11,696 nt of DNA from Russula earlei. Taxonomy: Eukaryota; Basidiomycota; Agaricomycetes; Russulales; Russulaceae. The stretch is from assembly GCA_025769875.1 (NCBI GenBank), contig JAGFNK010001276.1, positions 1-11,696 on the forward strand. Direction: 5' to 3'. Both the position numbers and the translations under genes were made by a program. The first letter of the stretch is position 1, and each line of letters opens with the position of its first letter. Of this stretch, positions 1 through 7,501 are shown one piece after another. The notes beneath the pieces are model-generated. The model ran no database searches. It saw nothing but the letters and a program-made list of their open reading frames with translations, and was not told the origin of the DNA.

Positions 1-2
1 AC

Positions 3-308
3 TCCCTACACAATGAAAAACTCATGAGTGAAGTCATTACCTGTGGAATCAAGCTTCAACTTGCTTTTGATAACCTACAAACAAACCCCAGAAATTGCAC
101 ACATACAAACTGACAACGCCTCTGGGAATCCTTCAAGAAAGATATCCAAGGAATTGCTAAAAAACTTACCAGATCCAGCCACCATAAGACCACCTCCCAT
201 ATCAAAAGACTGGAATCTGACAGGTCCACATTGACAAACCACCCAGACTTTGACAATGACCCTAAGATCTGAGACAGACAATGAAGCATTCCTAGCAAAT
301 GAGATAAC
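3..308 (+). pseudogene. LINE ORF2 linker between endonuclease and RT, left part
   Basis: Frame 3 reads from position 3, with one TGA at 111-113, to about 258. It then continues in frame 1 (LRSETDNEAFLANEI) up to the LTR at 309. The stretch is rich in Lys, Arg, Asp and Glu and includes a WESFKKDIQGIAKK segment. This is typical of the charged helical linker between the endonuclease and RT of fungal LINEs. After removal of the LTR and one ATAAC copy, the frame 1 reading ends ...ANEIT and runs directly into HLERISAQIRK at 1275. This part has no enzymatic function of its own. The assignment rests on this continuity and on residue style, not on a catalytic motif. Confidence 0.8.
304..308. repeat. 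Target-site duplication ATAAC, left copy
   Basis: ATAAC immediately precedes the TGTCA end of the solo LTR and is repeated at 1270-1274 immediately after its TGACA end. Five-base duplications are usual for LTR-retrotransposon integrases (family knowledge). Confidence 0.93.
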
Positions 309-540
309 TGTCAAAACTCACTGTTGAACTATCCAGTTCAAGAGCGAGGGATAAGCTCGAAGACGAGTCAATAGACATCCAAGACTGCGTGGGCAAGGAG
401 TAGAGTCCAGAGTAGTAACAGATACCAGAGAGGTATTGTTACTGTGAGGGTCGAGCAGTCACGCAGAGGAGAGGCCAGGATAGTCACAAGGGGACGGTCC
501 TTAAAGGAGTATCCCAGGGATGGAGAGTGCCGTAAACAAA

Positions 541-585
541 TGGACAGTCTGAGGACTGTCCGCTACTTTATTGAGCGCTTATATA
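541..585 (-). promoter_or_regulatory. LTR core promoter: TATATAA plus conserved leader start
   Basis: On the minus strand, TATATAA (585-579) is followed by CAATAAAG and then by CAGACTGTCCATTTG (its GACTGTCCA core is 549-541). The spacing from the TATA box to GACTGTCCA is 36 bases, where transcription is expected to start. GGACAGTC and GACTGTCC form perfect 8-base arms around a 4-base loop. Confidence 0.7.
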
Positions 586-668
586 CTACAAGAGAACTGC
601 TAAATAGGGAACAAGTCATAACCTTGTTATCAAGCACAATAGAGTGATGAGTAAGAAGTCGGAGGACG

Positions 669-700
669 CTTACTGAGCATGCTCAGTCATGCTCAGTAAG
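669..700. repeat. 13-bp perfect inverted repeat in LTR A U3
   Basis: CTTACTGAGCATG (669-681) and CATGCTCAGTAAG (688-700) are exact reverse complements around CTCAGT. Extra copies of the half-site TGAGTAAG occur on both sides (near 648 and 705). Homologous arms lie at 5619-5650 (one mismatch) and 7470-7501 (perfect). Placed upstream of the TATA box, this is a plausible transcription-factor or cruciform-forming element; the factor is unknown. Confidence 0.7.
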
Positions 701-1269
701 CTGCTGAGTAAGAAGCTTCTCTTGATGAGTAAGAGCTTCCATTGTCCACATGTTTACTGCTTTAGTGCACGTGCAAGCACCTGATTCATTTCCTGTTAGT
801 TAGTTTAGGGCTGGTCATTTGAGGACTTGTCGTTTGGTTAGGGAATAGTGTTATCTTATAAGGCCCTTATATAGTTCTATTAGGGTCCTTAGAGTCGACC
901 CTAATACTTCTATTACGGTCCTTAGTGTTGCCTTATAGTTCGTTCTATAGTTATTAGAGTTGGTCTAATAACGTGTTGTAGGGCCTTTAATACTAGGTTA
1001 GTACCTATTGTAGAGTTCCTAGGGTCGTTCCAAAGGGTCCTTAGGAAGGCCCTAATACTGTCTTTTGTTGCTAGAAGGGTTGCCTTTAAGTGGGGCTTGC
1101 TGTATGTCGATTGTGCCGAGAATCGCTCGCGCAACAGTGCGCGCGCGATATTGTGGACACCTCTACTCACCCCTTTTGCTCGTGTGAACAGGGTGACACC
1201 ATAGAGGCTGGGTTTCCTCCTATAAGGAAGGGTCCTTCAAGGGCCCTCTCTGGGGAATGGTTCATGACA

Positions 1270-1274
1270 ATAAC
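1270..1274. repeat. Target-site duplication ATAAC, right copy
   Basis: This is the partner of ATAAC at 304-308 and follows the TGACA end of the LTR. Joining GAG ATA AC at 301-308 to A CAC CTA at 1275 keeps the LINE frame open. Confidence 0.93.
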
Positions 1275-2351
1275 ACACCTAGAAAGAATATCTGCCCAGA
1301 TCAGAAAAACTCACCTCCATGCAGCACTAGAAAACCAGGGGGAATGCCTTGGTGGAATATGGTCCACCATAAACAGAGAAAAGAAACCCTGGAACCTCAT
1401 TCACCAACTAAAGGTCCCAGACTCCCAACTGCCCAAATATGAACGATGCTCCAAGTGCATGGCAGCACTAGCACGGGACTACCATGAGAATCTACAAATG
1501 AAGAACCTAAGCTTTGAGAACAATCCAGATGAATATGCAAAGAACCTGGATGATACCCTTCTTAGCATCCCCCTTTCCCAAAAACTGAGAGATCCCAAAA
1601 TCTCCTCCCTAAACTGGCCCATAAATGAGAGCCAAATAAGAGAAGCCATCCACTGCATGAAGAAAAACTCTGCCACTGGTCTCAACGGCTGCCCATATGA
1701 ACTATGGAATGCCCTAAGTGAACGCTACAACACTGCACGTAATCAAAATATAGAGGGCTTTAATATCATCAGAATACTCACAGAACTCTTTCAAGATATC
1801 CAAAGCCATGGAATAGAAACAAACTCAGAATCCACAACTGGCTGGATGTGCCCCATCTACAAGAAAAAAGACCCATCAGACATTAGCAACTACCGTCCCA
1901 TCACCCTACTTAATACAGACTATAAACTACTCACAAAAGCACTCCTGCTCCAACTAATGGATCATATCAACACCCTCATCTACCAGGACCAAGCGGGTTT
2001 CATCCCAAATCATTCTATCATTAACCACATCTGATTGGCCAAAGTGATTATTAACTATGCAGAAGCAACAGACACAGATGGCACTATAATAGCACTAGAG
2101 CAAGAAAAAGCATATGATAAAATCCACCATGACTATCTATGGGAAACACTCAAATCCTTTAACCTCCCCCACACATTCATCAACACAGTTAAGTCCCTAT
2201 ACCAGCATGCCAACACAAGGGTAGCCATAAATGGAATACTAAGCCGTCCATTCTGTGTACAAAGGGGCATTTACCAAGGGGACCCCCTGTCCTGCCCACT
2301 CTTCGACCTTGCTATAGAGCCCCTTGCGTGCCGCATAAGAGAAGATGAGCC
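1275..2351 (+). pseudogene. LINE reverse transcriptase, N-terminal half (fingers and palm motifs up to B)
   Basis: Frame 1 opens with the end of the linker (HLERISAQIRK, then GGIWSTINREKKP). The RT follows: NSATGLNGCPYELW near 1666-1707, YKKKDPSDISNYRP near 1858-1899, QAGFIPN near 1990-2010, and motif A as ALEQEKAYDKI at 2092-2124. QGDPLSCPLF near 2275 is motif B. The enzyme would copy the element's RNA at a nicked chromosomal target. The first Asp of motif A, expected before QEKAYD, is Glu (GAG at 2098-2100), which should disable catalysis. A TGA at 2032-2034 sits where relatives usually have Arg (IINHI-R-LAK), consistent with CGA to TGA. Near 2351 the frame moves to frame 3, so this piece and the next are one gene broken by an indel. 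Confidence 0.9.
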
Positions 2352-3713
2352 CTCACAGGAATAAACATTCCAGGGCTAGAGAATAAGATTAAAATCTCCC
2401 TCTTTGCAGACAATACAAATCTCTACCTAGGAGAAAATGACCGCTTGGACCATGCCCAATTGATCCTACACCAATGGTGCAATGTCTCAGGAGCAAAATT
2501 TAATATAGAAAAGATAGAAATCATACCAGTTGGATCTCAAACCCACAGATCCCACATAATTGAAACCAGACAAATCCACCCACAAGACAACACTCCCCTT
2601 AATGATCAAATCCACATAGCAAAAGATGGAGAAGTGATCCGTTCCTTGGGAGCCTGGATCGGAAACTGTGTAGACAAAATATGCAACAGCCTAAAAATCT
2701 GGAATAGCTCCCACCCAACTCTGAAAGGAAGAAGCATCATCATTCAAGTAATAGTAGGGGGTCACACCCAGTTTCTCTCTGCAGACCAAGGAATGCCACC
2801 CCATATAGAATCTGCCATAACCAAAATCATAAGAGAATTTATCTGGATGTATGACTCCTCCCCACCAATCAACTTAAACCTACTACAACGCCCCATACAC
2901 AAAGGCGGCCTTAACCTTCTTGATCTTCAATCCAGGAATGATGCCATAGCCCTCACACAGCTAAAAGACTTCCTAAACTTCTTGAAATCCAGACCAATAT
3001 GGGCCAAAATCACAGATCTAGTAATGGACCTGACCACCCCACCCACAACCCTCAAAAATGCCCATACCAACCCCTTCCTCCAAACATGGTCTGTCCCAAC
3101 CAGAGGCCCATGCACTGCATTCCTGGATCACAATACCCTTAAAATGATCAAGACTGCTGAGAAATACAATACCAACCCCACCAGGATATGTCTTGACTGC
3201 CCCCTCCGCACGCAACTCCCAGCATGGTACCACCCAGCCACTAAGCCCAAACCAATATCCAATGCTGCCTCTAGATGCCTTCTCAACACCCACCTCACCA
3301 GAACCATCGCAGATCTCCTACAAATCTCCTCCAGGCTCTGTGACCTCGACATAACCATCCCCCACTGTCCCTCCCCCTACTGTGACTGCCCTGACTGCAT
3401 CTCTGACCACATCAGTACCTGCCTTGACCCTCACAGATGCACACAGGAAACACTTACACACCTTCTTTCTCTCCAACCCACAATGGACCCCCTCCAGCAG
3501 GAAAACACACATGACAACCTCTCTCTTACCAGATGACGGAAAGCCAGTAATGTGACTGCCAAGGAAAACAATGACAGTATCCTCTTTGACCCAACAATAA
3601 CCTGCAAAACAAGTCTCACTGAATGCTTTAGAACCTTCACAAACCCAGAAAAGATCTCAACCTTACCTGCACAATGCCTCTGAACCCCCCACAACAACCA
3701 GCACCACCAGACA
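2352..3713 (+). pseudogene. LINE reverse transcriptase, motif C through thumb and connection region
   Basis: Frame 3 continues with LTGINIPGLE and reaches motif C as LFADNTNLY at 2400-2426. The usual FADD box is FADN here (GAC 2409-2411, AAT 2412-2414), removing a second catalytic Asp. The next part, HAQLILHQWCNVSGAKFNIEK, is the usual segment after motif C in fungal LINEs. LGAWIGN near 2647 and QRPIHKGGLNLLDL near 2887 match the thumb region. A region rich in Cys and Pro follows. TGA codons at 3534 and 3681 interrupt it, both followed by clearly coding sequence in the same frame. Together with the altered motif A this makes an inactive RT. Confidence 0.9.
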
Positions 3714-4142
3714 ATCACAGTATACACAGATGGAGCATGCTTCAACAACAGAAAACAGAATGCCTGGTGCGGCAGCAGGGTCTGGTTCAGCCTGGATGAC
3801 CCCAGAAACAGAGCAATTCATGTACCTGGCAATGAACAATCAAACCAAGTCGGAGAGATTGCTGTGATTATAATAGCAGTCCAAACAGTCCCAAACTTCT
3901 GCCCACTAATAATAAAGTCAGACTCCAAGTATGCCATTGATGGCCTCACAACATACCTAAGTTCCTGGGAGGACAATGGATGGATAGGAGTAAAAAACTC
4001 CCAACTCTTTAAACATGCGGCCTATCTCCTAAAATGCCACACAGCCCTGACAGTTTTCCAATGGATTAAAGGTCACAATGATGATTTAGGGAATGAGGAA
4101 AGTGATGCACTGGCCAAACTGGGAGCTAACAAGAATGACCCA
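3714..4142 (+). pseudogene. LINE RNase H domain, catalytic residues intact
   Basis: Frame 3 shows an RNase HI fold domain that would degrade RNA in RNA:DNA hybrids during second-strand synthesis. Active-site residues seen in order are Asp of YTDGAC (3729-3731), Glu of QVGEIAV (3855-3857), Asp of KSDSKYAIDG (3921-3923), His of WIKGHNDD (4074-4076) and Asp of EESDALAK (4104-4106). All five expected residues are present, unlike the RT, where two Asp are lost. No stop or frameshift interrupts the domain. It cannot be expressed as part of a full ORF because of upstream nonsense codons. The preserved active site could be chance or could mean decay is recent. Confidence 0.92.
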
Positions 4143-4982
4143 GACCCCCTAAACCTAGACATTCCCAAGGAGTTCGACCTCCAAGGCACCAAACTTGCAT
4201 CCCTCATGCAGGCCTTAGCCTACCAAGGAATCCAAGAAGACCTCCCAACCCCACAGAGACCCACCATGACCAGGAACCTACAACTGGCCAGGGAGGCCAT
4301 AGCAACCTATAACAACTCCTTTGAGACAGATGCCGCACTGTGGAAAGGAACCAGGAACAGCTCCATCTGCCTCTGAGTCCAACAGTTCCTATTCAAAGCA
4401 ATGCATGGCTGCCAAAAAGTAGGCAGGTACTGGGAAAACATTAACAACTATGCCGACAGAGGAATCTGCCTCACCTGTCTCTCAACTGAATCCCTTGACC
4501 ACATCTTGATACACTGCAGGGTGACACCAACTAGTCTGATATGGAAATTAGCAAAGAAACTGTGGCCCTACCCTGCATACCTGTGGCCGGAAATCAGCCT
4601 AGGCCTAATACTTGGTAGTGGAAGCCTAACAATACCCCTACCATTACTCCCACAAACCCCAAATGAGAAACCCCCATGAGGCCCATCGAGACTTATCCAA
4701 ATACTGATATCCGAGTCGTCGGCCCACCTGATTTGGACCCTTAGGTGCAAAAGCGTGATACAAGGACACCAACATGAGGGAACAGTAGTGGTGACCTGCT
4801 GAAAAAACACCATAAACAGAAGGTTGACAAATGACAAACTCACCATGACCAAAATCAAATGCAACCAACGTATCCTATCGATGGTCAGAGCTACCTGGGA
4901 GGATGTCCTGAGAAATGACCAGGACCTCCCAAAGGACTGGATCAAGAGATGTGAGGGTTTAGTGGGTATAGGGAACTGCTGA
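4143..4982 (+). pseudogene. LINE ORF C-terminus with CCHC zinc-knuckle-like motif
   Basis: Frame 3 continues after RNase H. The core is CLTC...H....C: Cys at 4467 and 4476, His at 4500, Cys at 4515, preceded by FLFKAMHGCQKVGRYW and followed by IWKLAKKLW. This resembles the RT-associated zinc-binding domain found at the C-terminus of fungal LINE ORFs and probably binds nucleic acid. TGA codons at 4374, 4677 and 4800 interrupt it. Coding character (RLIQILISES, RRLTNDKLTMTKIK, TWEDVLRNDQDLPKDW) persists to TGA at 4980-4982, taken as the ORF end. At 4374 and 4677 the surrounding residues fit a lost Arg codon (CGA to TGA). Confidence 0.85.
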
Positions 4983-5198
4983 CCCCAGGTTAGCCACTCT
5001 CCTGAGTCCAACACTATCCCAACACCAGGGATGTGCGTAATCAGCATTTTCCCTCACAACTGGACCTGCATGGCTGGCTTCAGTGCACTGGATAAGGCTA
5101 ATGGCAAATTTCCCAATATCCAGCAATTATTCCTGGTTCTACATATTCTTAGTAGCTTACATACTTAGAATACACGATACTGGGAATAAAAGCTTGTC
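4983..5198 (+). other. LINE 3' UTR
   Basis: Between the last coding stop (4982) and the A tail there is no open frame of note. It ends with the poly(A) signal AATAAA at 5185-5190, nine bases before the tail. In target-primed reverse transcription the 3' UTR is recognised by the element's RT, a family property not provable here. Confidence 0.75.
5185..5190 (+). terminator. LINE polyadenylation signal AATAAA
   Basis: A canonical AATAAA lies eight bases (5191-5198) upstream of the A18 tract, as expected for a reverse-transcribed polyadenylated LINE RNA. Confidence 0.8.
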
Positions 5199-5216
5199 AA
5201 AAAAAAAAAAAAAAAA
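5199..5216 (+). repeat. LINE poly(A) tail (A18)
   Basis: Eighteen consecutive A residues end the LINE. The next base (5217) starts sequence homologous to the inside of LTR A (CAAGCCC...GGCAACCCTTC, compare the reverse complement of about 1075-1103). This marks the 3' insertion junction. Confidence 0.95.
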
Positions 5217-5618
5217 CAAGCCCTTCTTAGTGGCAACCCTTCTAGCAATATAAGACAGTATTATAGGCTCCATAAAGACCCTTTAGGATGACCCAAAGTG
5301 CTCTACAATAGACACTAACAAAGATACTATAGGCCCTATAACACATTATTAGACTAACTCTAATAACCTTGGAACAAACTATAAGGCAATACTAAGGACC
5401 TTAATAGAAGTATTAGGGTTGACTCTAAGGACACTAATAGAACTATATAAGGGGCCTTATGGACAACTCTATTCCCTGGACCAAACCACAAGTCCTCAGA
5501 TGACTGGCACTAAACTAACTAACAGTAAATGAATCAGGTGCTTTGCACATGTACTAAGCAATAAACACATGGACACTAAAGGCTCTTACTCATCAATATG
5601 AGCCTTCTTACTCAGCAG

Positions 5619-5650
5619 CTTACTGAACATGACTGAGCATGCTCAGTAAG
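5619..5650. repeat. Inverted repeat in U3 of LTR A, one mismatch
   Basis: CTTACTGAACATG (5619-5631) and CATGCTCAGTAAG (5638-5650) are the homologue of the perfect repeat at 669-700, with one mismatch in the left arm. CTTACTCA half-sites flank it (near 5585, 5607 and 5663), giving a small motif cluster upstream of the TATA box. Confidence 0.6.
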
Positions 5651-5732
5651 TGTACCCAACTTCTTACTCATCCATCAAGTGTACTTGATAACAAGGTTAT
5701 GACTTGTTCCCTATTCAGCAGTTCCCTTGTAG

Positions 5733-5777
5733 TATATAAGTGCTCAATAAAGTAGTGGACAGTCTTCAGACTGTCCA
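5733..5777 (+). promoter_or_regulatory. LTR A core promoter and transcript-start hairpin
   Basis: TATATAAG at 5733 is followed by CTCAATAAAG (AATAAA 5746-5751), then GGACAGTC TTCA GACTGTCC (5757-5776), an 8-bp perfect stem with a 4-base loop. GACTGTCCA (5769-5777) lies 36 bases after the TATA box, so the RNA probably starts in or just before it. The same nine bases are complementary to TGGACAGTC at 6011-6019. Confidence 0.7.
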
Positions 5778-6010
5778 TTTGATTTGTGGCACTTTACTAT
5801 GGAGGGTACTCCTTTAGGACCACCCTATCTTGCACACTCTGGCTCTCTCCTTCCATGATCACCTCTCACAACCAGTACCAGTTCTGCTCTGGTACTTGTT
5901 ACTCATTTGGACTGTGCTCTTCACCAACTTTGTCCTAGAACTCAGTCAACTCATCTCCAAACTCTTACCTTGCTCTTGAACTGGATTGTTCAACAGTGAG
6001 TCTTGACATC

Positions 6011-6019
6011 TGGACAGTC
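6011..6019 (+). other. Putative primer-binding site, family A
   Basis: TGGACAGTC begins two bases after the LTR end (6008). Most LTR-element primer sites start TGG to pair with the CCA end of a tRNA. Here the site is also exactly complementary to GACTGTCCA at 5769-5777, near the predicted RNA 5' end, in the geometry needed for self-priming. Family B has the same site at 9434. A tRNA primer is not excluded. Confidence 0.65.
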
Positions 6020-6021
6020 GC

Positions 6022-6838
6022 TCATAAACCATGCTGACCAGTTGACCCACCAAGTGTCTAATGATGTTCCAACCACTGGGTCTCCAGAGCCCCACACTCC
6101 CAATGTCCAACTTCTCACACTCCCCCAATCCTTTCCACTCATTCCAGGGCTATCTCTGTGACCTGGAACTCCCCCCATTTCAGTTCTTCCCCTCCCAGGG
6201 ACATACATGGAGGATGACCTTTCCCCCCAACAAGAGAACCTTCCTCCCATGTCCAACAGAATGAACTCAAAAACTGGCATCCTTTGGAAGAAGCAGGACA
6301 ACATGACACCCTCTCTTCCATCCCTACTATAGGACACTTGCTTCAGCAACCATCCACCAAAACATTTGTTTCCCCTTTTAGGGCCAAAATTGCCCACACT
6401 TTTGCAGTACTGCCTACCAACCACAACCTCATCAAACAATTTAACCTAGCAGCCTTTGAGGTGTGTAGCTCCATAGGCATACACCCTCCAGACATAGACT
6501 TCCCTTTTGGATGCCTCCACTACTTATTCAATTCATCCATACATCATCACCTGGAGATGCTACACCCCATCTATCATTTTGCTTACCAAGGGTCTTTCCT
6601 CATAACTTCCATCCACAACTTCCTTGGTGGCAGATTATATTACTCATATGCTTACTTAAGAATAGCTGAAGGAGGATTTTGAGAACGTGTACTCACTCAA
6701 ACACCCTTGACAATGTTTGTCTCTACCCCACTTTGTCTCATTTCTGTTTCCTACCATGTCTCCCTTTGAACCCCTTGCTTACATTGCATCCCATTTGCCT
6801 GGGCATCATCAACATAGCTTCCTAGTGCACAGTTCTTA
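6022..6838 (+). pseudogene. Decayed ORF1 of family A element, unrecognised conserved protein
   Basis: This is homologous to the ORF1 of family B (9463-10401) but broken by stops and frameshifts. The best stretch is frame 2 from about 6260 to TGA at 6680-6682, with W.PL (NWHPL), IPT, PFRAKIAHTFAV, DIDFPFG, FAYQGSF, IHNFLGGRL and YAYL. The matching family B words are QWCPL, IPT, AFRAHIVHTFAV, DADFPLG, PAYKGSF, IHDFLDGRL and YGYI. After a frameshift, frame 1 from about 6691 continues the alignment (NTLDN, HFCFLP, LNPL against YTVDT, CFCFTP, PNPL) up to the conserved hairpin. The N-terminal part is rich in Pro and Ser in both. Function is unknown; position right after the primer site suggests a structural (Gag-like) protein. 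Confidence 0.72.
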
Positions 6839-6851
6839 GAAAGTAAGAACT
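6831..6851 (+). other. Conserved hairpin at the ORF1 stop, family A copy
   Basis: AGTTCTT (6831-6837) and AAGAACT (6845-6851) form a perfect 7-bp stem with loop AGAAAGT. The family B counterpart (10393-10413) has GGTTCTT and AAGAACC. The outer pair is A-T here and G-C there, so both sides changed together. A TAG codon (6837-6839), in frame with the downstream ORF2 segment, overlaps the left arm. Confidence 0.6.
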
Positions 6852-7109
6852 ACCCCTGTAACACTAGCCTGTGAAATCAAGACATCTCCAGTGCCTCTGA
6901 GGTTCACAGTTTCCCCCAACCCAAGCAACAACTCCGAGTATGACTCAGAGGATGACACAATCCTCCATCAAAGGGAGCTCATCTCCAACCACATTCAAAT
7001 TCTTTGTGCATCTACTTTCCCTGCATATCTATAGTCAATGCTTACAACCAACAACACATCAACATCTGGTCACATAATGCCTACATCCTCTGAGACCTGG
7101 TAGGCCTCC
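6840..7109 (+). pseudogene. ORF2 fragment of family A element, cut off by an LTR insertion
   Basis: Frame 3 is open for 64 codons from 6840, directly after the hairpin TAG, to TAG at 7032. It contains SEYDSEDD...LISNH......STFP. The start of family B ORF2 reads EYALEEDEEED...LSLNH.....STAFP, so the two align. The downstream part is degraded and the frame is lost. At 7110 a minus-oriented LTR A begins and the rest of the element is absent from this window. The product is unrecognised. The same-frame relation to ORF1 across a single stop is seen in both families. Confidence 0.55.
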
Positions 7110-7341
7110 TGTCAAGACTCACTGTTGAACAATCCAGTTCAAGAGTGTGGGATAAGTTCAAAGACAAGTCAGTAGATGTCCAAGACAGCATGGGCAAAAA
7201 GTAGAGTCCAAAGCAGTACCAAGTACCAAAGAGGTATGGTCACTGGTAGAGTTGAGCAGGTTTGCAGGGAAGAGGCCAGAATGGTCACAAGGGGATGGTC
7301 CTTAAAGGAGTATCCCAGGGATAGAGAGTGCTATAAACAAA

Positions 7342-7386
7342 TGGACAGTCTGAGGACAGTCCGCTACTTTATTGAGCGCTTATATA
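7342..7386 (-). promoter_or_regulatory. LTR core promoter, truncated A copy
   Basis: On the minus strand TATATAA (7386-7380), CAATAAAG and CAGACTGTCCATTTG occur with the same spacing as in the solo copy. The left hairpin arm has changed (GGACTGTCC instead of GGACAGTCC), while the transcript-start word GACTGTCCA is unchanged. Confidence 0.6.
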
Positions 7387-7469
7387 CTACAAGAGAACTG
7401 CTAAATAGGGAACAAGTCTTAACCTTGTTATCAAGCACAATTGATGGATGAGTAAGAAGTTGGGATATG

Positions 7470-7501
7470 CTTACTGAGCATGCTCAGTCATGCTCAGTAA
7501 G
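7470..7501. repeat. 13-bp perfect inverted repeat in U3, truncated A copy
   Basis: CTTACTGAGCATG (7470-7482) and CATGCTCAGTAAG (7489-7501) match the repeat at 669-700 exactly, although the surrounding LTR sequence has diverged. Confidence 0.68.

Larger units (their letters stand above)
309..1269 (-). mobile_element. Complete solo LTR, family A (minus orientation, 961 bp)
   Basis: The plus strand begins TGTCAAAACTC and ends TTCATGACA, giving TG...CA termini with a 5-bp TGTCA/TGACA inverted end. ATAAC duplications flank it inside the LINE ORF. It is homologous to the reverse complement of 5217-6008 and to 7110-7775 in the same orientation. Read on the minus strand it has a U3 of about 690 bp, a TATATAA box at 579-585, AATAAA just after it, and the conserved GACTGTCCATTTG at the presumed transcript start. 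The U3 holds repeated GGTCCTTAG and CCTAATACT words. No internal region is attached, so it is a solo LTR left by LTR-LTR recombination. It is the most CpG-rich of the three A copies (for example GCGCGCGC near 1140), so probably the youngest. Confidence 0.93.
1..5216 (+). mobile_element. LINE-type non-LTR retrotransposon, 5'-truncated by the window, interrupted by a solo LTR
   Basis: This is a plus-strand non-LTR retrotransposon. The order seen is endonuclease-RT linker (3-308), linker and RT (1275 onward), RNase H (about 3714-4142), a CCHC knuckle (4467-4517), a 3' UTR, AATAAA at 5185 and an A18 tail at 5199-5216. The endonuclease and 5' end would lie left of position 1. A 961-bp LTR (309-1269) splits the ORF. 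The frame changes near 259 and near 2351. In-frame stops at 111, 2032, 3534, 3681, 4374, 4677 and 4800 are all TGA. The copy is dead. Domain order and motif wording resemble RNase H-bearing fungal LINEs (Tad-like clade), which is family knowledge; clade assignment would need a phylogeny. Confidence 0.93.
5217..6008 (+). mobile_element. 5' LTR of family A element, U3 truncated by the LINE insertion
   Basis: It is homologous to the reverse complement of the solo LTR 309-1103 and ends TTGACA at 6008. The missing start of U3 (about 170 bp by comparison with the solo copy) should lie beyond the LINE 5' end, outside the window. TATATAA is at 5733-5739, AATAAA at 5746-5751, and the conserved CAGACTGTCCATTTG starts at 5767. 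It is followed two bases later by TGGACAGTC and then by coding homology, so this is the 5' LTR of a plus-oriented element. CpG is scarcer than in the solo copy, agreeing with greater age: the LINE landed in it, and the solo LTR later landed in the LINE. Confidence 0.88.

Noticed and set aside
444..647. Small protein in LTR A, also seen at 7176-7451
   Set aside because: Similarity of the two translations follows from LTR homology. The region is the U5/R part read antisense to the LTR promoter and shows no coding constraint.
1090..1269. N-terminal extension of the open frame that leads into the LINE RT
   Set aside because: These bases belong to the inserted LTR; the open frame is chance continuity across the insertion border.
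3431..3748. Minus-strand open frame over the LINE
   Set aside because: It overlaps the plus-strand LINE coding region and is explained as a shadow frame rich in Val, Trp and Cys.
6061..6264. Short ORF starting ATGATG after the family A primer site as the true ORF1 start
   Set aside because: Its frame does not align well with family B ORF1; alignment is better in other frames, so this is an effect of frameshift decay.
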